The position numbers were made by a program, and so were the translations under genes. Shown here piece after piece: positions 1 through 7,786 of a stretch of DNA of 64,000 nt (position 1 is its first letter; the number at the start of each line of letters is the position of its first letter). Under the pieces are notes generated by a model. That model was given only the letters and a program-made list of their open reading frames with translations, was not told the DNA's origin and made no database searches. The DNA comes from Actinotalea sp. Marseille-Q4924 (lineage in GTDB: Bacteria; Actinomycetota; Actinomycetes; Actinomycetales; Cellulomonadaceae), in contig NZ_CAKAKB010000006.1 in the NCBI RefSeq assembly GCF_916618755.1, positions 310,001 to 374,000 of the forward strand. Reading direction: 5' to 3'.

Positions 1-429
1 TACCTGCGCATCGGCTTCCGTCGCACCGTGCTCATCGGCATCGCCGTCCTCGTCACGGCGGCGACGACGCTGGCCGTCACCTCCGGCACGGCGTCGGTCG
101 TCGTGGTCGCGGTGTGCTGCTTCGTCATGGGCCTGGGCCTCGGCCTCGTCGCCTCCCCGAGCCTCATCGCCGCGCAGTCCAGCGTCGGCTGGGGCGAGCG
201 CGGCGTGGTCACGGGCGCCAACATGTTCGCCCGCGCGATCGGCAGCGCCGTCGGCGTCGCCATGCTGGGCGCGCTGGTGAACGGCCTCATGCGGGGCCAG
301 GACGCCGTGTCCGCACCCGAGCGCTTCGGGGACGCCGCCACGGCGGTGTTCACCGCGGTCGCCGTCGTGGCCGGGGCCCTCGTGCTCGCGGCGCTGGCCA
401 TGCCGCGCAACGACCGCCCGGTCCCCTAG
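1..429 (+). CDS. MFS drug-type transporter, C-terminal fragment (5' end outside window)
   Basis: The reading frame is open from the first base and ends at TAG 427-429, so only the last 142 residues are present. It shows about four hydrophobic helices: IGIAVLVTAATTLAV, VVVVAVCCFVMGLGLG, AIGSAVGVAMLGALVNGL and a final AVVAGALVLAALAM. A stretch reading GVVTGANMFARAIGSAVG resembles the helix 11-12 region of DHA2-type 14-TM exporters of the major facilitator superfamily. It would sit in the cytoplasmic membrane and export small molecules by proton antiport. The substrate cannot be judged from this tail. Confidence 0.8.
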   Translation, partial: YLRIGFRRTVLIGIAVLVTAATTLAVTSGTASVVVVAVCCFVMGLGLGLVASPSLIAAQSSVGWGERGVVTGANMFARAIGSAVGVAMLGALVNGLMRGQDAVSAPERFGDAATAVFTAVAVVAGALVLAALAMPRNDRPVP

Positions 430-499
430 CAGGCACAGGCGGCACGAGCGCGAGCTCGGGCGCCGTGGCCGTGCGCCTGACGCGACCTACAGTCACCTC

Positions 500-1285
500 A
501 TGACGCATCCCATCCGCATCGCGGTCCAGCTCCAGCCCCAGCACGCCGAGTACACGCAGATCCGCGACGCCGTGCTGCGCGCGGAGGACGCGGGCGTCGA
601 CGCGATCTTCAACTGGGACCACTTCTTCCCGCTGTCCGGCGACCCGGACGGCAAGCACTTCGAGTGCTGGACGATGCTCGGCGCGTGGGCGGAGCAGACG
701 AGCCGCGTCGAGATCGGCGCGCTGGTGACCTGCAACTCCTACCGCAACCCCGAGCTGCTGGCGGACATGGCGCGGACGGTCGACCACATCTCCGGCGGCC
801 GGCTGATCCTCGGCATCGGCGCCGGCTGGTTCGAGAAGGACTACGACCAGCTCGGGTACGAGTTCGGCACCGCGGGCTCGCGGATCGCCGACCTCGCCCA
901 GGCCATGCCGCGCCTCACGGCTCGCCTCGCTGCCGGGAACCCGGCGCCGACCCGGCAGATCCCCGTGATGATCGGCGGCGGTGGCGAGCGCAAGACGCTG
1001 CGGATCGTGGCCGAGCACGCCGACATCTGGCACACCTTCGGTGGGGTCGACGTCCTCACGCGCAAGAGCGCCATCCTCGACGACCACGGCGCCGCGGTCG
1101 GTCGCGACGCGACCGTCATCGAGCGTTCCGTGGGCGTCAGCAAGCCGCCCGAGGCCGTCGCCGACGCCCTCGTCGCAGCGGGCGCCACCCTCTTCACCAT
1201 CGGCGTCTCCGGCCCCGACTACGACCTCTCCCTGGTCGAGCAGTGGGTCCGCTGGCGCGACGCGCGGGCCGCCGCCGGCGCGTGA
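500..1285 (+). CDS. LLM-class F420-dependent oxidoreductase
   Basis: The 261-residue protein belongs to the luciferase-like monooxygenase superfamily (TIM barrel). Visible family features are the N-terminal IRIAVQLQPQHAEY strand, FNWDHFFPL, the LVTCNSYRNPELLADMARTVDHISGGRLILGIGAGW core and IPVMIGGGGERKTLR, typical of actinobacterial F420-binding members. It probably transfers hydride between F420 and an unknown substrate in the cytosol. A TACAGT hexamer at 488-493 ends 6 nt before ATG 500, suggesting a leaderless mRNA and supporting this start. The stop overlaps the next gene by 4 bp (GTGA), so the two are translationally coupled. Confidence 0.85.
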   Translation: MTHPIRIAVQLQPQHAEYTQIRDAVLRAEDAGVDAIFNWDHFFPLSGDPDGKHFECWTMLGAWAEQTSRVEIGALVTCNSYRNPELLADMARTVDHISGGRLILGIGAGWFEKDYDQLGYEFGTAGSRIADLAQAMPRLTARLAAGNPAPTRQIPVMIGGGGERKTLRIVAEHADIWHTFGGVDVLTRKSAILDDHGAAVGRDATVIERSVGVSKPPEAVADALVAAGATLFTIGVSGPDYDLSLVEQWVRWRDARAAAGA

Positions 1286-2076
1286 CCGTGGACCCCGCCC
1301 ACGGTCAGCTGCCGTTCCTCGTCCGGCTGGACTGGGGCCTGGACGGCGCCCGTGCGATCGCACCGGGGACGTCGACGACCGTGGTCGTGGACGTGCTCTC
1401 CTTCACCACCACGGTGTCGGTCGCGCTGGACGCGGGGATCGACGTGCTCCCCTACCCCGCGTCCGACGCCGGTGGGGTCGACCACGCGGTGGCGCACGAC
1501 GCGGTGCTGGCCGTCCCCCGCTCATCGGCCGGGCCGGGCGACGTCAGCCTCTCCCCGGCGAGCCTCCGCGCCGCCCGGGGCATCAGGCGGCTCGTGCTGC
1601 CGTCGCCGAACGGCTCCACCATCGCCGCCCACCTCTCCGGCTCCGGCCGCGGCGTGCTGGCGGCGTCCTTGCGCAACGCCACGGCGATCGCCGAGTGGAT
1701 CACCGCCCAGCACGGTCCGGACGGCGCCCCGGTCGCCGTCGTCCCCTCCGGTGAGCGCTGGCCCGGCGGCACCCTGCGCCCTGCGGTGGAGGACCTCTGG
1801 GGTGCAGGGGCGGTCGTCGTCGGACTGCTCGAGCGGGGGTGGACCAGCGCGTCCCCGGAGGCCCGCACCGCGGCTGCCGCGTTCCGGGAGGTCCGGGCGG
1901 GCCTGGGGGCCCAGCTGCGCAGCTGTGCGTCGGGTGCCGAGCTGATCGCGGCGGGGCACCCCCACGACGTCGACGTCGCCGCCGAGCTCGACCTCAGCAG
2001 GTGCGTGCCGGCCCTCCAGACGTCGGTCTTCCGCGACGTGAGCCGGCCTCCGCAGGGCGCCCCGCGCCGGGCCTGA
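1282..2076 (+). CDS. ComB-like 2-phosphosulfolactate phosphatase family protein
   Basis: The 264-residue protein starts at GTG 1282 inside the stop of the previous gene. It shows family hallmarks: VVVDVLSFTTTVSVAL near the N-terminus, LPSPNGSTIA, SLRNATAIAEW, and VPSGERWPGGTLRPAVEDLW. ComB hydrolyses (2R)-phospho-3-sulfolactate in coenzyme M synthesis in archaea. Bacterial homologues are common but most have no proven substrate, so the reaction is inferred from family only. Coupling to an F420-type oxidoreductase is the only context clue. The C-terminal tail (PPQGAPRRA) looks disordered. Confidence 0.75.
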   Translation: MTVDPAHGQLPFLVRLDWGLDGARAIAPGTSTTVVVDVLSFTTTVSVALDAGIDVLPYPASDAGGVDHAVAHDAVLAVPRSSAGPGDVSLSPASLRAARGIRRLVLPSPNGSTIAAHLSGSGRGVLAASLRNATAIAEWITAQHGPDGAPVAVVPSGERWPGGTLRPAVEDLWGAGAVVVGLLERGWTSASPEARTAAAAFREVRAGLGAQLRSCASGAELIAAGHPHDVDVAAELDLSRCVPALQTSVFRDVSRPPQGAPRRA

Positions 2077-2162
2077 CCCCGCCGGTGCCGAGCACCCACC
2101 GGTCCTGCGCGGTGCGGTTCGTACCGCGCACGAAGGGCGGCTCGATCGGCGCCGATGCCCCG

Positions 2163-2993
2163 TCACGCTCCCGCGAGCACCCCGCCGGCCGTCAGCACCC
2201 ACGAGCCACCGAGCACCGCGGCGCCCACGCAGACGACGAGGAACAGCCCCACCCACAGCAGCGCGGGCACCCGGGTCAGCCCGGCCAGGACGTCGGCGTC
2301 CGACCCGCCCCGTCCACGCCGGCGCTCCCGTCGCCGCGCCGCCTGCAGCTCGAGGACGGCGCGGGGCGCGCCGAGCAGGAGGAACCCCGTGACGGCGTAC
2401 GCGGCAGCCACCTGCCAGGCCGACGGCGCCCACGACGTCAGGAGCACGAGCACGACGCCGCTGACGAGCACGACCCACAGCCCGTACCCGTTCCTGATCT
2501 GCAGCAGCACGAGGGCGAGCACCACGAGCAGCGCCCACAGCACCCCGACCGCGTACCCGCGGGAGAGCAGCCACGCGGCGCCGAGCCCCAGCACCGCCGG
2601 CCCGGGGTACCCGGCGAACGCGGTCGCCACCATCCCGGGGCCGCGGGGCAGGCCGACGGAGACGGTGAGCCCCGAGGTGTCCGAGTGCAGCCGGATGCCC
2701 TGCAGCCGACGGCCGGTGAGCACCGCGACCGCTGCGTGCGCGGCCTCGTGGACGATCGTCAGCGCGTGGCGCGCGACGCGCCACAGGCGGGGCATCGCCA
2801 GGACCACGAGCACGGCGACGACGGCGCCCAGCACCACGGGACCGGGCGGCGGGGGCTGCGGCGTCGTCACCTCCCGCCACAGGTCACCGAGCCACCGGGT
2901 CACCGACCCCTCCGCACCGTCCACCGACCCACCTCCGGGCAGATCATCCCCCGGCGCGGCGGGCTCGCACCGACCGCCACCCGCCGGCCGCAT
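2163..2993 (-). CDS. M50-type membrane zinc metallopeptidase
   Basis: The 276-residue membrane protein carries the zinc motif HEAAHA inside LTIVHEAAHAAVAVLTGRR, which is HExxH of the M50 (site-2 protease-like) families. It is followed by a Gly/Pro-rich GYPGPAVLGLGAAWLLSRG segment and about six hydrophobic helices. The second metal ligand region could be GYPGPAV, although the classic NxxPxxxxD is not obvious. The first ~30 residues are Gly/Pro/Asp-rich and might be untranslated, since an internal GTG (VTRWLGDLW) is an alternative start. The role is probably regulated intramembrane or membrane-proximal proteolysis, with no substrate clue. It ends beside the ComB-like gene and is convergent with it. 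Confidence 0.7.
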   Translation of the reverse strand: MRPAGGGRCEPAAPGDDLPGGGSVDGAEGSVTRWLGDLWREVTTPQPPPPGPVVLGAVVAVLVVLAMPRLWRVARHALTIVHEAAHAAVAVLTGRRLQGIRLHSDTSGLTVSVGLPRGPGMVATAFAGYPGPAVLGLGAAWLLSRGYAVGVLWALLVVLALVLLQIRNGYGLWVVLVSGVVLVLLTSWAPSAWQVAAAYAVTGFLLLGAPRAVLELQAARRRERRRGRGGSDADVLAGLTRVPALLWVGLFLVVCVGAAVLGGSWVLTAGGVLAGA

Positions 2994-3060
2994 GAGGCGC
3001 GGCTGAGCGTGCCGCCGTCCCGGGTTGCGGCGCGCGGGACGCGATGATCACCTGGCGAGC

Positions 3061-3774
3061 ATGACGACGCCTCCCGACTACTCCGACCTGCGCGCCCTGT
3101 TCATCAACTGCACGCTCACGCCGAGCCCGCAGACGTCGAACACCCAGGCCCTCATGGACAACGCGATCGCGATCATGCGGGGGGCGGGCGTGGAGGTCGA
3201 CCAGCTCCGCGCGGTCGACCACCCGATCGCCCCCGGCGTCCAGCCGGACATGCGCGAGGCGGGCTTCCCCGACGACGCCTGGCCCGAGCTGAGCGAGCGC
3301 GTCCTCGCGGCGGACATCCTCGTCCTCGGCACCCCGCTGTGGCTCGGCGAGAAGTCCAGCGTGGCGACGCGCGTCATCGAGCGCCTCTACGCCCTGTCCG
3401 GCGAGACCAACGACGCCGGCCAGTACATCTACTACGGCAAGGTCGGCGGGCTCGTGGTCACCGGCAACGAGGACGGCTACAAGCACGCCGGCATGAACGT
3501 CCTGTACTCCCTGCAGCACATCGGGTACACGATCCCGCCGCAGGCGGACTGCGGGTGGGTGGGCGAGGCGGGGCCCGGCCCGTCGTACGCCGACGAGGGC
3601 TCCGGCGGCCCGGAGAACGTCTTCACCCAGCGCAGCCTGACGTTCATGAGCTGGAACCTCATGCACATGGCGGCGCTGCTCAAGCGCTCCGGCGGCATCC
3701 CGGCCCACGGCACGTCCGGTCCCGCATGGGAGGACGGCGAGCGCTTCGGCCACCCGTACGGCGACCGGCTCTGA
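3061..3774 (+). CDS. Flavodoxin-family / NADPH-dependent FMN reductase-like protein
   Basis: The 237-residue protein has a flavodoxin-like Rossmann fold. ALFINCTLTPSPQTSNTQAL is the first strand plus phosphate-binding loop. ADILVLGTPLWLGEKSS is the second FMN-contact loop. YYGKVGGLVVTGNEDGYKH is the central strand and third loop. The length and motifs match actinobacterial NAD(P)H-dependent FMN-binding reductases (formerly called iron-sulfur flavoprotein-like). It is cytosolic and its electron acceptor is unknown. ATG 3061 is chosen because family similarity begins just after it; an ATG at 3025 would add a charged tail without homologous character. Confidence 0.8.
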   Translation: MTTPPDYSDLRALFINCTLTPSPQTSNTQALMDNAIAIMRGAGVEVDQLRAVDHPIAPGVQPDMREAGFPDDAWPELSERVLAADILVLGTPLWLGEKSSVATRVIERLYALSGETNDAGQYIYYGKVGGLVVTGNEDGYKHAGMNVLYSLQHIGYTIPPQADCGWVGEAGPGPSYADEGSGGPENVFTQRSLTFMSWNLMHMAALLKRSGGIPAHGTSGPAWEDGERFGHPYGDRL

Positions 3775-3878
3775 CCGCCGACGACGCCGCGCGGCGCAGC
3801 GCCGCCCCGACGACAGCTCACGACCCCACGCCGGCGACCGCGGACGGCCCGGTCCCGCCGCACCCCTACCCTCGGGTC

Positions 3879-4901
3879 ATGACCGGGGGACTGCACGCCG
3901 CCGCGCGCGCCGCACTCGACGCCTACGGCCGGGCCAACGCACCGTTCGTCGAGATCAGCACCTCCCACAACACGGTCTGCCGCGTCGACGCGCCAGGCGG
4001 CCCGTTCGCGCTGCGCATCGCGCCGCACGGGACGGTGCACCGGCCAGGTGCCGCGGACGCCGAGCGTGCGCTCCTGGACGACCTCGCCTCCCGGGGCGTC
4101 CGTGCACCGCGCGTCGTGCCCACGGACGACGGCGCCGCCTCCGTCACCGTCGAGGTGCCCGACCTGCCCGGCGCGCGCGAGTGCATGCTGCTGGCGTGGG
4201 TGCCCGGGGTCCCCGTCCGCAGGCCGTGCAGCGTCGAGCAGGCCACGGACCTGGGCCGCGTCGCCGCGCAGCTGCACGAGCTGGCGCCGACGGCGCTGCT
4301 CCTGCCCCCCGGTGTCCTGGACGGACGGGACGCGTTGGCCTTCGCCGTCCCGGACCTCCTCGACACCGCCGGCCGCCTCGCGCCGGTGCTGCGGGACGCG
4401 CACGACCGGGCCCAGGCCGCCGTCGACGACCTGTGGGAGTCCCGGGCCGGGGCGGGGGCCGCGGCGCGGGTGCTGCACGGCGACCTCACCCAGACGAACG
4501 TCCTGACGACCGAGCCGTCGCCGGACACCGCCGCGGACACCTCACCCGGTGACGCGCCGCGGCTCGTCCCGATCGACTTCCAGGACCTCCTGTGGGGCCA
4601 CGTCGAGCAGGACCTGGCCATCTCGCTGCTGCGCCTGTCCCGCGACGACGAGACGGGCGAGCGGTGCGCGGCGTTCCGCGCCGGGTATGCCGCCGTCCGA
4701 CCGTGGCCCGCGCTGGACGCGGGGCTGCTGCGCGACCTCTTCGCGGCGCGCCGCCTCCAGATGGTCAACCTCACGCTGGTGCTGGGCCGGCCGGGCAGCG
4801 GCCCGGCGATCGACCTGCACACAGCGGCCCTGGAGCGTTACGCCGCGGGCGCCGGTCCGGCCGGCCAGGAAGGTGCGGCGATCGCCGCGGTCACGTCCTG
4901 A
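3879..4901 (+). CDS. Phosphotransferase (aminoglycoside phosphotransferase-like kinase fold)
   Basis: The 340-residue protein has the APH/choline-kinase fold. The catalytic loop VLHGDLTQTNVL contains the HxDxxxxN signature, and the metal-binding segment IDFQDLLWGHVEQDLA contains the DFQD equivalent of DFG. The N-lobe shows CRVDAPGGPFALRI with a probable nucleotide-contact strand. It should phosphorylate a small hydroxylated substrate with ATP or GTP, and antibiotic resistance cannot be claimed from sequence. TACCCT at 3867-3872 lies exactly 6 nt before ATG 3879, supporting a leaderless start well downstream of the theoretical open frame. Confidence 0.8.
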   Translation: MTGGLHAAARAALDAYGRANAPFVEISTSHNTVCRVDAPGGPFALRIAPHGTVHRPGAADAERALLDDLASRGVRAPRVVPTDDGAASVTVEVPDLPGARECMLLAWVPGVPVRRPCSVEQATDLGRVAAQLHELAPTALLLPPGVLDGRDALAFAVPDLLDTAGRLAPVLRDAHDRAQAAVDDLWESRAGAGAAARVLHGDLTQTNVLTTEPSPDTAADTSPGDAPRLVPIDFQDLLWGHVEQDLAISLLRLSRDDETGERCAAFRAGYAAVRPWPALDAGLLRDLFAARRLQMVNLTLVLGRPGSGPAIDLHTAALERYAAGAGPAGQEGAAIAAVTS

Positions 4902-4910
4902 CGAGGGACG

Positions 4911-5174
4911 TCAGGGCCGCTGCTCGCGGGCCTGGCGCACCAGGTCGCGGACGCCGTCGACACCCATGAGGGACGACTGCTTCTCCGCCAGGTGCCACGC
5001 GTCGCCGGTGAGGTGGCCGTCGGCCCGTTCGACGACGAACATCGCCTCGCCACCCGGTGCGGTCAACGGCGTGATGCGCCACGTCACGGCGTAGCCGCGC
5101 AGCGGGTGCCTGCCGTGGACGACCATGGTGGACGCGCTGGTGCGCGGCTTCCGGGTCGCAGCGATCGTCGCCAT
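4911..5174 (-). CDS. Small conserved-type hypothetical protein
   Basis: The 87-residue basic protein reads MATIAATRKPRTSAS, then MVVHGRHPLRGYAVTWRI and ADGHLTGDAWHLAEKQSSL. No family is recognised. The composition (GDAWHLAEKQ) suggests a small folded domain rather than a chance frame. GGGAGG lies 11 nt upstream of ATG 5174 and 8 nt upstream of an alternative GTG at 5177, so the start is uncertain by one or two codons. It is convergent with the phosphotransferase gene, 9 bp away. Longer versions up to 5318 would lack a ribosome site. Confidence 0.5.
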   Translation of the reverse strand: MATIAATRKPRTSASTMVVHGRHPLRGYAVTWRITPLTAPGGEAMFVVERADGHLTGDAWHLAEKQSSLMGVDGVRDLVRQAREQRP

Positions 5175-5357
5175 CACCACGTTCACCTCCCGCGATCCCC
5201 GTGACGCCGTCGTCCCGACGCGTCCTGACCTCAGTCCCATCGGCCTGTGCGCGCTCCCACTGAAGCCCGGACCTCGATCTTCTCCGCCACCCGGGTGAGT
5301 TCCACCCGTGGGATTCACACCGTCGTGTGACGGCGAGCGAGCCCGACGGCCGACCGC

Positions 5358-5792
5358 CTAGATCGGCTGCGGTCCCCCCTCGCGCACGACCATGACGGCC
5401 GGCGGCACGACGAGCGCGGCGGCCACGGTCACGAGCAGCACGGTCCGCGTCAGCTCCCCGCCCACGACGCCCCCGCTCAGCCCGAGGAGCAGCCAGACCG
5501 CCAGCGGCAGCCCCACCAGCACCGGCAGCGACCACAGCCACACACGAAGGCGCCGGCCCTCCCGCACGAACCGCCGCAGGACGAGCGTGAAGAGCACGAC
5601 CCACGCCACCGCGGCGGCCAGCAGCCCGACGACGAGCCCGAGGGCGAACGCGGCCAGGTCCTCCCAGCCGTCGCGCGGCGGCCCGCCCACCCCGGACGCC
5701 AGGCCGACGACGACGCCGACGACGACGCCCACGAGCACCGCCCCGACGGCCGCACCGAGCGTCCACCCCAGCATGTGTGCCCTGCGACCCAT
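5358..5792 (-). CDS. Hypothetical four-helix membrane protein
   Basis: The 144-residue protein has four strong hydrophobic segments: TLGAAVGAVLVGVVVGVVVGL, AAFALGLVVGLLAAAVAWVV, VWLWSLPVLVGLPLAVWLLL and a final LLVTVAAALVVPPAVMVV. Short loops separate them, with RRFVREGRRLR as a positive cytoplasmic loop. No known family is recognised. It is a separate gene from the ABC transporter upstream (65 bp gap). The role is unknown, with an integral inner-membrane location. Confidence 0.6.
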   Translation of the reverse strand: MGRRAHMLGWTLGAAVGAVLVGVVVGVVVGLASGVGGPPRDGWEDLAAFALGLVVGLLAAAVAWVVLFTLVLRRFVREGRRLRVWLWSLPVLVGLPLAVWLLLGLSGGVVGGELTRTVLLVTVAAALVVPPAVMVVREGGPQPI

Positions 5793-5856
5793 GACGCCTC
5801 CGTCGACCGCGCGGACCCCGTCGCCCGCGTGGTCGAACGCTAGGGCACGGCGCCCG

Positions 5857-6696
5857 TCACACCATGACGTCGCGGCGGCGGAACGCGATCACGCCGACGA
5901 CGGCCGCCACCACCGCGAGCGCGACGAGCAGCCCGTAGCCGCCCGCGCTGACCCCCTCGGTCAGCGGGTCGCCACCGACGTACCAGTGGTACGGCGAGAG
6001 CTGCTCCATCCACGAGCCGCCCTCGACCAGGGGGCCGAGGTAGGCGAGGACGTAGGACAGCACGGCGACCCCGGCTGCGGCTCCGACCGCGGACGCGCGC
6101 CGGCCGGTGGCGGCTCCGACCGCGTAGGCCAGGGTCCCGAGCGCTCCGCCGAAGAGCCACAGCCCCAGGCTGCCCGCGGCGAGGCTCGTCACCGGCAGGT
6201 CCATCCCCATGACACCCGTGAGCGCCACCAGCACCGCGGTGAGGGCCACCACCAGGACGAGCACGACCAGCCACAAGGAGGCGAGCCGCTCGACGTAGAC
6301 GGTCGTGCGGGAGACCGGCGCCGTCAGCTCCAGCTCCAGGACGGCGTCCTCCTCCGCCCCCGCGAGCAGCCGGGCACCCAGCCCGATCGCGCAGACCAGC
6401 ACCAGGATCGCGCCGAGCAGCTGGTAGACCGTCGACTGGACGTAGCCGCCGGCCGTCGCGATGCTCTCGAACCCCATCGCGGTGATGAGCTCGGGCGGCA
6501 TCGCCTCGAGCATGACGTCCATCTTCGCCCCGCCGACGCTCGGGTAGAACGCCGTGTACATCGCGCCGACGGCGCAGACGGCCACGGTCCACAGCAGCGT
6601 CGACCGACGCCCGCTGTGCAGCACCCCGCGCAGGACGGTGCCGGCGGGCGCCGTCGTCGTCGGTCGGGCGGCGTGGGCCGTCGTCGGCGCGCTCAT
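5857..6696 (-). CDS. ABC-2 type transporter permease
   Basis: The 279-residue membrane subunit has six hydrophobic helices. It shows LWTVAVCAVGAMYTAFYPSV near the start, EDAVLELELTAPVSRTTVY in a cytoplasmic loop (the coupling-helix type region of ABC-2 permeases) and the FRRRDV ending typical of the family. Start ATG 6696 overlaps the stop of the ATPase gene by 4 bp (ATGA), so the pair is translationally coupled. With the ATPase it forms an export system, possibly for drugs or lipids, with unknown substrate. Bacterial permeases of this type usually act as dimers with two copies of the ATPase. Confidence 0.85.
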   Translation of the reverse strand: MSAPTTAHAARPTTTAPAGTVLRGVLHSGRRSTLLWTVAVCAVGAMYTAFYPSVGGAKMDVMLEAMPPELITAMGFESIATAGGYVQSTVYQLLGAILVLVCAIGLGARLLAGAEEDAVLELELTAPVSRTTVYVERLASLWLVVLVLVVALTAVLVALTGVMGMDLPVTSLAAGSLGLWLFGGALGTLAYAVGAATGRRASAVGAAAGVAVLSYVLAYLGPLVEGGSWMEQLSPYHWYVGGDPLTEGVSAGGYGLLVALAVVAAVVGVIAFRRRDVMV

Positions 6697-7673
6697 CGGA
6701 CGCCTCCCCGCACGCCGCGCCGGAGGACGGCGACCCGGCCCCCGGCCGGCTCCTCCGGCGGGCCGGCGCCCGGGTCGGTCCGGTAGAAGTCCATGAACAG
6801 GTCCTCCAGCTCGCGGTCCTGCGCCTGCCAGCGCAGCACGCGGTGCCGCGCCGCGAACCGCAGCAGCTCGGTGGGCTCCCCCCGCAGCAGGCACGTGACG
6901 GTCGTGCCGTCGAGGACGACGTCCGTCAGCCCCGGCACCCCGGCGAGCTCCGCCGCGTCGACGGGCTCGGCGAACTGCAGCACCACGTGCTGGCCGGCGC
7001 GCCGGCGCAGGGTCGCGACGTCGTCGACGTCCACCACCACCCCGGCCCGGATGATGGCCACGCGGCCCGCCACCTGCTCCACCTCCTGCAGCACGTGCGA
7101 GGAGAGGAAGATCGTGGCGCCGTCGTCGGCGGCCTCGCGGGCCAAGGCGCGGAACTCGTGCTGGAGCAGGGGGTCCAGGCCGCTCGTCGGCTCGTCGAGA
7201 ACGAGCAGCTCGGGTGCGTGCATGAACGCCTGCACGAGCCCGACCTTCTGCTTGTTGCCCTTGGACAGCGCGCGCATGTCGCGGGACAGGTCGAGGGCGA
7301 AGCGGTCGGCGAGCCCGGCGATCCGGGACGCGCCGCGGCCACCGCGCAGCGCCGCGAGGTGGTGCAGGTACTCCCCGGCGGTGGTGCGAGGCGGCAGCGC
7401 GAGCTCGCCGGGCAGGTAGCCCAGGCGCGAGCGCAGCGCGGGGCCACCCACGGTGGGGTCCTGGCCGAGCACCTCGACCGTCCCGGCGGTGGGGCGGAGG
7501 AGGTCCAGCAGGAGTCGGATGGTCGTGGACTTCCCGGCGCCGTTGGGACCGAGGAAGCCGAAGACCTCGCCGGCCCGGACCTCGAGGTCCAGGCCGTGCA
7601 GGGCTCGCGTGCGCCCGTAGTCCTTGACCAGCCCGGTGGTGCGGATGGCGGGCGTCTCGCCCTGCTGTGCCAT
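6693..7673 (-). CDS. ABC transporter ATP-binding protein (ABC-2 export system)
   Basis: The 326-residue ATPase has Walker A GPNGAGKST near residue 43, a degenerate signature LSKGNKQKVG near 138, Walker B LLVLDEPTSGLDP near 158 and the switch histidine in FLSSHVLQEVEQ. The ~90 residues after the nucleotide-binding domain (VVLQFAEPVDAAELAGV...) form the C-terminal extension seen in ABC-2 drug/lipid exporter ATPases. ATG 7673 is chosen because the family's IRTTGLVKDYG strand follows it. The 113-bp gap to the divergent zwf-like gene must hold promoters for both. First gene of a two-gene operon. Confidence 0.9.
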   Translation of the reverse strand: MAQQGETPAIRTTGLVKDYGRTRALHGLDLEVRAGEVFGFLGPNGAGKSTTIRLLLDLLRPTAGTVEVLGQDPTVGGPALRSRLGYLPGELALPPRTTAGEYLHHLAALRGGRGASRIAGLADRFALDLSRDMRALSKGNKQKVGLVQAFMHAPELLVLDEPTSGLDPLLQHEFRALAREAADDGATIFLSSHVLQEVEQVAGRVAIIRAGVVVDVDDVATLRRRAGQHVVLQFAEPVDAAELAGVPGLTDVVLDGTTVTCLLRGEPTELLRFAARHRVLRWQAQDRELEDLFMDFYRTDPGAGPPEEPAGGRVAVLRRGVRGGVR

Positions 7674-7786
7674 GACGCCATCCTCCGCGTGCGCCGATGC
7701 GCGGGCAACGGGCCATCGGTCCCGGGGAGCGGTGATCACCCCGCTCCCGTAGCGTCGTCGTCGACCCGAGGAGAGGCCCGAGCACC

